Positions 8,757 through 15,101 of a DNA stretch of 64,000 bases are shown here, piece after piece. The position numbers and the translations under genes are program-made. Position 1 is the stretch's first letter; each line of letters starts with the position of its first letter. Where the stretch lies: assembly GCF_001955535.1 (NCBI RefSeq), contig NZ_MPVN01000002.1, positions 868,001-932,000 on the forward strand, read 5' to 3'. This stretch comes from Paenibacillus sp. FSL H7-0326. Its GTDB lineage: Bacteria; Bacillota; Bacilli; Paenibacillales; Paenibacillaceae. The notes below the pieces were generated by a model. It was not told the origin of the DNA. It did no database searches and was given only the letters and a program-made list of their open reading frames with translations.

Positions 8757-8930
8757 GGGTAGTAATTCAGTGATCATATAATGAATGACCCGGCTTAAAC
8801 TTTCCTGTGCTTCTGCTAACTCTTTTTCACTATACGCATGTTCCTGTGGCTTATAGAGGATTGTAAGATGCTTTATGCCTTTTTTATCAATAGCCGTCAC
8901 CTCGTTAAAGACATATGCGGGTAACGGCAT
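8730..8930 (-). CDS. Hypothetical 66-residue protein
   Basis: A small acidic protein with a short beta-strand-rich N-terminus (MPLPAYVFNEVTAIDKKG) and an amphipathic helix in the second half (EKELAEAQESLSRVIHYM). No recognisable domain and no clear ribosome site. It lies upstream of and in the same direction as the recombinase, with its 3' end inside a terminator-like stem. It may be a real skin-element accessory gene. The family is unknown to me. Confidence 0.45.
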   Translation of the reverse strand: MPLPAYVFNEVTAIDKKGIKHLTILYKPQEHAYSEKELAEAQESLSRVIHYMITELLPKKETDSPS

Positions 8931-9004
8931 GTCCTATAACCTTAGATATAGAGTATTTAGAAGGTATTTCAATCAACCAATCATTGAAGGGGGAGTTTTG
9001 AAAG

Positions 9005-9040
9005 ATGGTTCGTAATGCTTTGGAGAATCTTTATCGCTAA
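9005..9040 (+). pseudogene. 11-codon ORF with ribosome site, possible truncated DUF6809-like gene
   Basis: GAAGGGGGAG is followed by ATG and the peptide MVRNALENLYR, then TAA and at once a terminator. The motif 'LENLYR' recalls the N-terminus of small DUF6809 proteins (pattern ILExLYxG), which suggests a truncated gene. It could also be a short leader peptide. The surrounding 8931-9417 stretch holds this ORF, three hairpins and otherwise nothing that I can support. Confidence 0.3.
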
Positions 9041-9044
9041 TTAA

Positions 9045-9074
9045 AAAAAACTAGACAGATATGTCTAGTTTTTT
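9045..9074. terminator. Intrinsic terminator
   Basis: AAAAAACTAGACA and TGTCTAGTTTTTT form a perfect stem with runs of A and T on either side. Confidence 0.8.
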
Positions 9075-9184
9075 AATCGGCAATTTAACGAGCATAACTA
9101 TTTAAGCAAACTTTAGGTAGGTTTCTCTTCTGAAGAGATTGGGATTTATTTCGATAACATTATACTGTATTAATTCAATTGGAA

Positions 9185-9204
9185 CCCCACAAACAAATGT
9201 GGGG
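9185..9204. other. Short hairpin
   Basis: CCCCACA (9185-9191) pairs with TGTGGGG (9198-9204), loop of six. There is no T run, so its role is unclear. Confidence 0.4.
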
Positions 9205-9302
9205 CTTAGTACATGCCTTTGCACATTAGCAAAAGCCGCGCCTCTCGGCTAGATGTATATAGGATATGCCAGAACCTCATATTTATGCACTATTAAAAAA
9301 AC

Positions 9303-9335
9303 AAAAAAAGGAAATCGCAATGATTTCCTTTTTTC
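9303..9335 (-). terminator. Intrinsic terminator of the MazF-like gene
   Basis: AAAGGAAATC, a GCAAT loop and GATTTCCTTT, with A and T runs on both sides, downstream of the gene at 9418. Confidence 0.8.
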
Positions 9336-9417
9336 TTAGAAATGCTTCCTAAGAAGCCGTGTCTCAAAAGAGACTAGATATTAAGTGTCTATAATATATC
9401 ATGAAGGAAAAGCCATG

Positions 9418-10008
9418 TCAAGGTTTTATCTCAAGTTGAGAAGCAATTAATTTTGAAATTTCTTTCATTTTTTCTTTCTTCACTTTCCCAACCAATAAAC
9501 CTAATCTGGCTTTATCAATTGTGATAATGTCGGAAATAATGACGCGCGAAGGATCTTTTTTCAAGATTACACCATCTTCAAGTTCATTACTCGTTAATTT
9601 AATCTGATAGGGTTTTTTAACCTTGTTCCCATCGCCCTCAATAGGTACTACGTTAACTTTTTGTGAAAATAGATTACCTGACGAATTTTGCAAAATAATT
9701 ACTGGATGTTCACCACTTAATTCACTCCCAAGATTTTCACCAAGAAATGCATTGTAAATTTGACCTCTAATAGGTTTTAAAGGATGTTGGTTTTTTTCTT
9801 TACCATCATTAGGTCTTTGCTTGTTGATTTCTTTGGAATCATAAGTTAGTTTCAGGTTTTCTGTTATTGCGTTTAAGAGTGCTTCGGCTTTGATATAATC
9901 CCCTTTTTTTAAATTTGCAATAATTGAGGTGGATTTTGCTATCAATTGGTTTTTTAATTCAGTGCTTAATTCGTCCACATCTTCATATTTTCTATGCATC
10001 TTCTTCAA
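9418..10008 (-). CDS. MazF/PemK-like toxin-domain protein with N-terminal extension
   Basis: The C-terminal half (from PIRGQIYNAFLG) matches the MazF/PemK endoribonuclease fold: RGQIYNAFLG, then GEHPVIILQN, VNVVPIEG, and a final SDIITIDKARLGLLVGKV helix-strand unit. This fold usually cleaves mRNA. Ahead of it are about 85 residues predicted to be helical (NQLIAKSTSIIANLKKGDY and on), longer than a plain MazF of about 110 residues. The start is taken as TTG at 10008 because GAGGGG lies just upstream; the open frame extends 16 codons further. No separate antitoxin gene is visible next to it, so the helical N-terminus may serve that role or mark a non-toxic relative (inference). It is divergent from the RHH-like gene at 10347. 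Confidence 0.7.
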   Translation of the reverse strand: MKKMHRKYEDVDELSTELKNQLIAKSTSIIANLKKGDYIKAEALLNAITENLKLTYDSKEINKQRPNDGKEKNQHPLKPIRGQIYNAFLGENLGSELSGEHPVIILQNSSGNLFSQKVNVVPIEGDGNKVKKPYQIKLTSNELEDGVILKKDPSRVIISDIITIDKARLGLLVGKVKKEKMKEISKLIASQLEIKP

Positions 10009-10245
10009 ATGTTCCCCTCTATCAAAATCATATTCCAATGAAAATATTCGACACAAACAACAAAAAATCCTTTCTTACTTAAAGTATAAGTCGGGATTTG
10101 CGGAGGCTCAATTAAAAAAGAAGACTATCTGTTAAAAACTATCCAATAAGTTGTCACTGATTGAATGAGCCTTGCCTCTCCCTCCTTCTCAACATAAATA
10201 TGACTTTTTTCTTATTTTACAAAAAAATGCACTAGCGTTTTGTGA

Positions 10246-10283
10246 TGTACTACAGATCACATGTACTACACACTAGTACTACA
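10246..10283. promoter_or_regulatory. Three iteron-like GTACTACA repeats
   Basis: TGTACTACA occurs at 10246-10254 and 10262-10270, and AGTACTACA at 10275-10283, giving steps of 16 and 13 bases. They lie in the divergent space between the MazF-like gene and the RHH-like coiled-coil gene. Short direct repeats of this size are usual operators for ribbon-helix-helix proteins. Confidence 0.55.
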
Positions 10284-10303
10284 GTATAAATGTCATCCAT
10301 ATG

Positions 10304-10324
10304 GTGCATACTGCAAGTATGCAC
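10304..10324. promoter_or_regulatory. Perfect palindromic operator-like site
   Basis: GTGCATACT, GCA spacer, AGTATGCAC: nine-base arms, 23 bases before the start of the gene at 10347. Its position over the promoter or early leader suggests autoregulation. Confidence 0.6.
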
Positions 10325-10346
10325 TAATAAAGGAGCGTCAGAAATA

Positions 10347-11180
10347 ATGATGAATGAAAAAGAAATCAAAAGCGACAAACCGAAGAAAATGCAAGTAAGA
10401 TCTGATGAAGAAACAGAAAAGGAGTTTGATCAGCTCTTTAATATCTCAGGGTGTAAAACTAAGGGTGAACTGATGAAAAAAATCATTCAACTTGGTTTTA
10501 TGGAGCATTTTAAAAAACGCAATATGCAAGAAATTAATGTAGATATCGAAGACGTGGTGGGCACGTCGATACTCAAGCTACAACATCATCTTGATGGTAT
10601 TGCTAAAATATTCGTGAATCAACACGAATCCGTATCAGAAAGCCTCGTTGCCGTACATGAGAAAAAACAGGAAGAAATTGCTCATTTAAAAAACGAAAAC
10701 AGCATTGTCACACGGCGTCTGCATGAAGTAGAGAAAGAATCCGAAAGCCTGAATACGAAAATCATAGCATTAGAAGAGGCAGCGAGAACAAATTCAGAAG
10801 TCATTATGTCTTACAAAAACTACAAAAAATTGACTCAGCCCAAAGTCGATGAGCTAGAACAAAAACTCGAACAATTTGAAGATATAAAGAAAAAGGAATT
10901 TACTCAAATGAAGCAAACCATAGCTCAATTGGAAGAAGCGCTTCGAGTACAAAAAGGTAAAAATATTGATCAGGAGCATGCTAACAAACAGCTGATCATT
11001 GATTATGAAAATAAACTATTGGAGGAACGTGGAAGATCCAGTGAGGCACAAGACAAAATTCGTAGAGAAATGCAGGAGCAGCTAGATGACCTGCGAGAAA
11101 AAATGTGGAAATCAAGAATTGAAAAACCAACTGCTCGAGCAACAAAACAAACCAAGGAAACTGTGTCTAAACAACCATAG
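10347..11180 (+). CDS. RHH-like DNA-binding protein with long coiled coil (KfrA-like architecture)
   Basis: A 277-residue protein. The N-terminal part (KKMQVRSDEETEKEFDQLF, then CKTKGELMKKIIQLG) has the strand-helix-helix pattern of ribbon-helix-helix DNA-binding domains. From about residue 75 to the end it is highly charged and heptad-rich (long runs of E, K, Q, L), a coiled coil of well over 150 residues. The architecture recalls plasmid KfrA-like proteins that bind operators and form filaments, but I see no sequence proof of that family. The start at 10347 is chosen because AGGAG precedes it, although an ATG follows at once at 10350. Upstream lie iterons and a palindrome; downstream lie inverted repeats. 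Confidence 0.65.
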   Translation: MMNEKEIKSDKPKKMQVRSDEETEKEFDQLFNISGCKTKGELMKKIIQLGFMEHFKKRNMQEINVDIEDVVGTSILKLQHHLDGIAKIFVNQHESVSESLVAVHEKKQEEIAHLKNENSIVTRRLHEVEKESESLNTKIIALEEAARTNSEVIMSYKNYKKLTQPKVDELEQKLEQFEDIKKKEFTQMKQTIAQLEEALRVQKGKNIDQEHANKQLIIDYENKLLEERGRSSEAQDKIRREMQEQLDDLREKMWKSRIEKPTARATKQTKETVSKQP

Positions 11181-11211
11181 TTTTTCTCGACCGCAAAGAG
11201 AAGTGAAGGCA

Positions 11212-11343
11212 GTCTCGAAAACGGTGACTTTTGAGACAGGCATGACGAAATGGAAATTTCCTCGAGAATGGATTAGTTGTCGGTATCAAAAGCCGTCTCA
11301 AAATCAAAGGCTCAAAATGAGCGGGATTTAACGTTTTTGAGAC
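11212..11343. repeat. Two inverted-repeat units built on GTCTC(A/G)AAA
   Basis: GTCTCGAAAA (11212-11221) faces TTTTGAGAC (11229-11237), and GTCTCAAAA (11295-11303) faces TTTTGAGAC (11335-11343). A related GTCTCAAAAGAGAC occurs at about 9361-9374, also after AAGCCGTG, and AGCCGTCTCAAAA recurs at 11291. The repeats lie just past the coiled-coil gene and could be a protein-binding cluster such as a res or partition-like site. Confidence 0.5.
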
Positions 11344-11373
11344 AAAAAAAGACATCTCGTTTAGAAATGTCTC
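11341..11373 (-). terminator. Intrinsic terminator of the gene at 11372
   Basis: Minus-strand AGACAT, an 11-base loop and ATGTCT followed by seven T residues. Confidence 0.7.
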
Positions 11374-11929
11374 AGATGAGTTGTCTTATCTCGGCTAGGT
11401 CAACAAGAACAATTTTATTTCCGTCCCATATTCCCTCTACTTTGTCACCAAATTCGAATCCTTCCTGTTTGAATAAACAATAAACGGATTCGATAGGGCT
11501 GAGGTTTACTTGCTGACAATTTGGAAGTAACATTTCTAACTTGATCTGTGTTCCTTGAATGTTTTCCGTAACGATAAATGGCAAAGTATTCTGCTCATCA
11601 GAATAAAAAACAGGGATATGATTTTTCAACTTCTGATTTTTCGAAATTTGCTGATAACCAATCATTTGATCATCAAGCGGCGTATCGACGTTAAGTGTTT
11701 CACGATAATGTTGTTTGCGAGATTTGTCGCCTGTTTCGTCTATTAGTCTCTCTTTATATGTCTTTGTAATTGGTGTTCTTAAACAATATGGCTGAAGTTC
11801 AAGTGATTGAGGAAAAACTATAATCGCATTCCCTCCATGTTTGATTTTATAGTCATCCGATTCTCGAAAATCGTTATCTTTCACATCTAGGAAGATATTA
11901 GTTAATATTTCAAACAAAGCATGTTCCAC
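11372..11929 (-). CDS. Hypothetical 185-residue protein
   Basis: A soluble protein with no domain that I recognise. It contains a central polar stretch (KTYKERLIDETGDKSRK) and a C-terminal beta-rich region (EGIWDGNKIVLVDLAEI) reminiscent of a small barrel. The open frame begins at an ATG (11936-11938) that abuts GGAGG directly. The GTG at 11929 sits eight bases from GGAGG and is preferred. It stands alone between the repeat cluster and the CheY-like gene, which is divergent. Confidence 0.55.
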   Translation of the reverse strand: MEHALFEILTNIFLDVKDNDFRESDDYKIKHGGNAIIVFPQSLELQPYCLRTPITKTYKERLIDETGDKSRKQHYRETLNVDTPLDDQMIGYQQISKNQKLKNHIPVFYSDEQNTLPFIVTENIQGTQIKLEMLLPNCQQVNLSPIESVYCLFKQEGFEFGDKVEGIWDGNKIVLVDLAEIRQLI

Positions 11930-12017
11930 AGAATACATCCTCCATGTCCATTTTTTATAGGAATTATAGCATGAATTAACAACTCACTGTGAAATAAACA
12001 AGTGAGGAGTGATGGAT

Positions 12018-12389
12018 ATGAAATATGTTCTTCTGGTGGATGATGCCACGTTTATGAGACGCGATCTAGAAAAGATTCTATTGTCCAATTTTAAAGATAT
12101 TAGGATTTTGCATTTTGTAAACGGACTTGAAGCGGTGGAAGCATATCAAGATTTAATAAATAAGAAACATCTTGTTTCTGCTATCATTTTGGATCACACC
12201 ATGCCTGTAATGGGCGGTTTTAAAGCCTGTGAAAAGATGAGACTTATAAATAGCGATGCTCCTATCATCGCATTTTCAGGTTCATTAAGCCCCTCTATGA
12301 TGTTTCTTGAAATGGGTATTAAAGATCGCATAAGGAAGCCTGTTAATGAAAATCAAGTCGTTGAAACATTAAGACGATATTTGGAATAA
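12018..12389 (+). CDS. CheY-like single-domain response regulator
   Basis: A 123-residue stand-alone receiver domain. It has the acidic pair in VLLVDDATFMRRDLE, the phospho-acceptor Asp in AIILDHTMPVMGG, the switch Ser in IIAFSGS and the conserved Lys in IRKPVN. There is no output domain, so it would signal by binding a partner. GAGGAG is eight bases before the ATG at 12018. No histidine kinase is encoded in the element, so it probably takes signals from a chromosomal kinase (inference). It is followed after 13 bases by the resolvase gene. Confidence 0.88.
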   Translation: MKYVLLVDDATFMRRDLEKILLSNFKDIRILHFVNGLEAVEAYQDLINKKHLVSAIILDHTMPVMGGFKACEKMRLINSDAPIIAFSGSLSPSMMFLEMGIKDRIRKPVNENQVVETLRRYLE

Positions 12390-12402
12390 GGATGTGTTTT
12401 TA

Positions 12403-12978
12403 TTGAGCAGAAAGATCGGATACGCGCGCGTATCAACGGAAGATCAGCACCTGGAGCTTCAAATTGACGCTTTAAGGGCTGCTGGCGTGGAAGAACGGGA
12501 CATCTTCATGGAGAAAGTAACCGGTGCTAAAAAGGACCGTCCGGAGCTTGAAAAGCTCCTTTCGTATATGAAGCCCGGCGATGCCGTTATCGTATGGAAG
12601 CTTGACCGCATTGGACGAAGCATAAAGCATTTAATTGAGTTATCGGAGTTGTTTAAGACAAGCAATATCGAATTTGTATCGCTGAAGGAAAAGATTGATA
12701 CGTCGACCGCCACAGGACGTCTGATGTTCAACATGCTGGCTGCACTTGCGGAATTCGAACGAGAAATGATAATCGAGCGTACACATGCAGGACTTGCCGC
12801 CGCTCGCTCCAGAGGGCGTCAGGGCGGTCGACCGAAGAAAGATGAAGCGGACATTGAACGCGCGGTAAAGCTGTATAAGAGCGAAGCATATTCCATTGCC
12901 GATATTACGGAAATGACCGGCGTCAGTAAAGCGACGTTATATCGAAATGTAAAACAAAAAGAAGAAATGAAAGCTTAA
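12403..12978 (+). CDS. Small serine resolvase/invertase
   Basis: A 191-residue recombinase of the Tn3-resolvase/invertase type: KIGYARVSTEDQ with the catalytic Ser, VWKLDRIGRS (active-site Arg pair), the GRLMFNMLAALAEFEREMI dimer helix and a C-terminal HTH (DITEMTGVSKATLYRNVK). The TTG at 12403 has AAGGA ten bases upstream; a GTG at 12394 is the alternative. The gene is clearly richer in G+C than its neighbours and uses different codons, a sign of separate acquisition. It is probably a remnant of a transposon or plasmid-borne unit. No transposase is found nearby. Confidence 0.92.
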   Translation: MSRKIGYARVSTEDQHLELQIDALRAAGVEERDIFMEKVTGAKKDRPELEKLLSYMKPGDAVIVWKLDRIGRSIKHLIELSELFKTSNIEFVSLKEKIDTSTATGRLMFNMLAALAEFEREMIIERTHAGLAAARSRGRQGGRPKKDEADIERAVKLYKSEAYSIADITEMTGVSKATLYRNVKQKEEMKA

Positions 12979-12998
12979 CTTTCATTTCTTCTTTTTTT
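12954..12998. terminator. Bidirectional terminator overlapping two stop codons
   Basis: AAGAAGAAATGAAAG and CTTTCATTTCTTCTT are 15 bp perfect arms around CTTAA, with A and T runs outside. The stops of the resolvase and of the convergent PIN gene both lie inside the loop region. Confidence 0.85.
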
Positions 12999-13622
12999 AA
13001 GTCCTCTTGCAAATTTGATTTGTTCTTTTTTAGCTTGATCGTTTAAGAGTCCAATGGATTTGAGGGCAAGTTCGCGTAACATTTCCTCATCCATATTGGA
13101 GAGAACTCGTTCTAACGTTTTCATTGTATTGTTTTCTTCGTGGCTTAGTCCGTTCTCTTTCATAAACTTTTCTAAGTCGCCACGATCAATGGGATTTTCG
13201 AATTTTAATTCGAAGTTATCTACCGCATATACGAAATCTTTATCATTATTGCTGTAAAGTGTTGCGTCTAAAACGATACTTGTAGCAGCGATAATGGCAT
13301 CTGGTGATGGAAGTTTTTTACCGTCGGCTTCAAGCCACAAAATGCGAATATCGGCAGCTTTATTAGCGATGCTGTCGTTAATTTGAACAATCAAACCTTC
13401 ATCTTTAGGATAGTTGATGTATTGATCAATGACGTCTTTATAAGCCATATCCTTTTGCGTTCTTGGTATCGACAGCAATTCGACTTGAACTATGGTTGGC
13501 ATCAATAGTTCAATTTCGTCGTCGAAACGAAGTTCGTTGATAAGCTCTACAGCTGGCTTAAATCCCCATGATGCATAAATGTAGATGTTTGTATCACAGA
13601 TGACCTTTCGCTTATTTGACAT
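12975..13622 (-). CDS. PIN-domain toxin-like nuclease
   Basis: A 215-residue protein whose first 140 residues form a PIN fold: KVICDTNIYIYASWG (first Asp), IVQVELLSIP (Glu), LPSPDAIIAATS (Asp) and LYSNNDKDF (last Asp/Asn). PIN toxins are usually RNases. The last 70 residues are a charged helical tail. The ATG at 13622 overlaps the end of the upstream HTH gene and has GGAGG six bases upstream, so both are translated as a pair. The partner at 13612 is the likely antitoxin. The protein is longer than classic VapC (about 130 residues) because of its tail. Confidence 0.82.
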   Translation of the reverse strand: MSNKRKVICDTNIYIYASWGFKPAVELINELRFDDEIELLMPTIVQVELLSIPRTQKDMAYKDVIDQYINYPKDEGLIVQINDSIANKAADIRILWLEADGKKLPSPDAIIAATSIVLDATLYSNNDKDFVYAVDNFELKFENPIDRGDLEKFMKENGLSHEENNTMKTLERVLSNMDEEMLRELALKSIGLLNDQAKKEQIKFARGLKKRRNES

Positions 13623-14085
13623 CAAGTTCCTCCATATCTGCATCTTCATCGCTCACAGGATAGAGGTCTTCATTTTTTTCAACAGGTTTTACTTTGGAAA
13701 GTGCTTCTTTTGTTCGACGAACCGTTTCGATTTGTTTTTGATATTTAGGCACATTGAACTGGGCACGTGGGATTTGGTTTTTTTTGCCACCTGGCGTTTC
13801 GAACTCATCGACTTCAATCTTTCCGAGTTTGATCCATTTGTAAACACCTTGAACACTAATACCAAACATATCTGCCACTTCATCAACGCTAACATAATCG
13901 TTTTCTATGTTTTCATCTGTTGATGTTTGGACTTCGAAAAGGCGAGCATTAATGCTTTCTCTCGCTCTTCGAATCCTAATAATCGCAGCTGCCCTTCTTA
14001 ATGCCTCACGTTCATCTTCTGCCAGTGAAACACTCGTTGTACATACTTCAATTTCTTGAGCTAACTCTTCACTTGTTCTTGGCAT
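13612..14085 (-). CDS. HTH protein, probable antitoxin of the PIN pair
   Basis: A 157-residue protein with a helical N-terminus (SEELAQEIEVCTTS, then EREALRRAAAIIRIRRARES) and a MerR/excisionase-type helix-turn-helix at about residues 64-105 (VSVDEVADMFGISVQGVYKW, then GKKNQIPRAQF). The acidic C-terminus (SDEDADMEELDVK) overlaps the PIN gene start. AGGAGGTGA lies seven bases upstream of the ATG. The tight overlap and the DNA-binding plus acidic-tail layout fit a toxin-antitoxin pair in which the antitoxin represses its own promoter. Confidence 0.72.
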   Translation of the reverse strand: MPRTSEELAQEIEVCTTSVSLAEDEREALRRAAAIIRIRRARESINARLFEVQTSTDENIENDYVSVDEVADMFGISVQGVYKWIKLGKIEVDEFETPGGKKNQIPRAQFNVPKYQKQIETVRRTKEALSKVKPVEKNEDLYPVSDEDADMEELDVK

Positions 14086-14258
14086 CTAAATCACCTCCTC
14101 ATCATCTTAACATAGTTATAACTCATTATAAACATTTTATTCCTTATACCTTTTATACCTTTTAAACCAAATTCCTTGAAAGTCAAGTTTTTTAAATTCT
14201 TGGCGGTTCACCCGAAGACAAAGTGACGACACAACGATATTGAATCGAAAAATAAATA

Positions 14259-14290
14259 AAAGCAATGCCAAAAAAACAGGCATCACTTTT
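14259..14290 (-). terminator. Intrinsic terminator of the zinc-ribbon ORF
   Basis: Minus-strand AAAAGTGATGCC and GGCATTGCTTTT pair around a T-rich loop. Confidence 0.6.
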
Positions 14291-14591
14291 ATTTTGTTGA
14301 TTGTTTCCTCTGTTCATCATAAACAAAATAATTGAATAACTCGTTGATTTTAAAAATTAATTGGTTCATGTCATCGACTAATTTAGTATCACCATTGTGA
14401 GTCTTAATGATGTTCAACAACATTTTGATTAGTTGATTTTTCTCTCCCCTCGGGTTATACACTTTTGTTCGTTTAATATTGACCGATTGCAATAAATCGT
14501 AAAGTCGAAAAAGATTACCGTTTTCATTGCATTGATTGCATGACCATTTACTAGTGTGCACATTCATTATGCAATTGTATTGGCAAACCAC
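14289..14591 (-). CDS. Zinc-ribbon protein, possibly the frameshifted second half of the upstream HTH gene
   Basis: A 100-residue ORF starting at GTG 14591. Its N-terminus has paired cysteines (VCQYNC, then WSCNQCNENGNLFRLYDLL) that resemble the CHC2 zinc ribbon of DNA primases, where C..C is followed by a glycine/asparagine turn and a hydrophobic helix. The frame is in fact open much further upstream, back to a TAG that overlaps the end of the HTH gene, and reads through another Cys pair (FNCVVC). There is no good start codon in that stretch. A one-base shift at a run of five C on the + strand (14693-14697) would fuse it to the HTH protein. The rest is helical and unrecognised. Confidence 0.5.
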   Translation of the reverse strand: MVCQYNCIMNVHTSKWSCNQCNENGNLFRLYDLLQSVNIKRTKVYNPRGEKNQLIKMLLNIIKTHNGDTKLVDDMNQLIFKINELFNYFVYDEQRKQSTK

Positions 14592-14680
14592 ACAGTTAAA
14601 AATAATACAGGGCTTTTCAAAATAATAGTCAATGCGGTTATCTTTGAAAAACGACAGACAAATTAGCTCTAGACTGTCCG

Positions 14681-14881
14681 CTATCTTGTCCGCCCCCTAT
14701 CCATAAATCCGATGAAGTCGGTGCCTCGAATAACATATTTCCCACCCCATCTTATACTTTTCAATGTTCCAGTTCTGCACCAGTTTCGAACTGTATTAGG
14801 ATTCAATCCCCATAGTGCTGCAATTCTTCCCGGTGTAAATACATCATCTTCCCCGACAAATGGGTATTCATTATTTTCCAT
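14681..14881 (-). CDS. Excisionase-like HTH protein
   Basis: A 66-residue protein with one winged-helix excisionase/MerR-type HTH: FTPGRIAALWGLNPNTVRNW, then KYVIRGTDFIGFM. Proteins of this size act as recombination directionality factors or small regulators. A perfect palindrome (14902-14919) lies 20 bases upstream of the ATG. The ribosome site is weak. It is divergent from the long tyrosine recombinase gene, and its C-terminus may be artificially short (see the next ORF at 14289). Confidence 0.65.
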   Translation of the reverse strand: MENNEYPFVGEDDVFTPGRIAALWGLNPNTVRNWCRTGTLKSIRWGGKYVIRGTDFIGFMDRGRTR

Positions 14882-14901
14882 ATTCCATACACCACTTTCT
14901 G

Positions 14902-14919
14902 TTTACAGTCAACTGTAAA
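14902..14919. promoter_or_regulatory. Palindromic operator-like site
   Basis: TTTACAGT, CA, ACTGTAAA: eight-base perfect arms directly upstream of the HTH gene at 14681-14881. Confidence 0.55.
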
Positions 14920-14985
14920 GTAGATGTAATTTCTTCCGTATACTACCATTGTGTCCAGCGAAGTGCTATCGTAGTCATATTGTTA

Positions 14986-15065
14986 AAAAACGCAAAATTT
15001 AACCCCTTTATTGTCTGACGACATCATAGTTGATGTTGAATAAAGGGTATAAATTTTGCGTTTTT
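14986..15065. repeat. 80 bp imperfect inverted repeat upstream of the tyrosine recombinase
   Basis: The left arm starts AAAAACGCAAAATTT (14986) and continues into CCCCTTTATT. The right arm is AATAAAGGG through AAATTTTGCGTTTTT (ending 15065). 25 of 27 positions match. Inside lies a second stem ACATCA/TGATGT. It could be a recombinase site, an operator pair or a leader hairpin; there is no gene between the arms. Confidence 0.7.
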
Positions 15066-15101
15066 GGAGAAGCTTAATAATACAAGGGAGTTATTCACAA
15101 C

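Noticed and set aside
12403..12978. The small resolvase as the enzyme that excises the skin element
   Set aside because: Skin excision uses a large serine recombinase, and one lies at the element boundary. The small protein is a Tn3-type resolvase and is not next to either attachment site.
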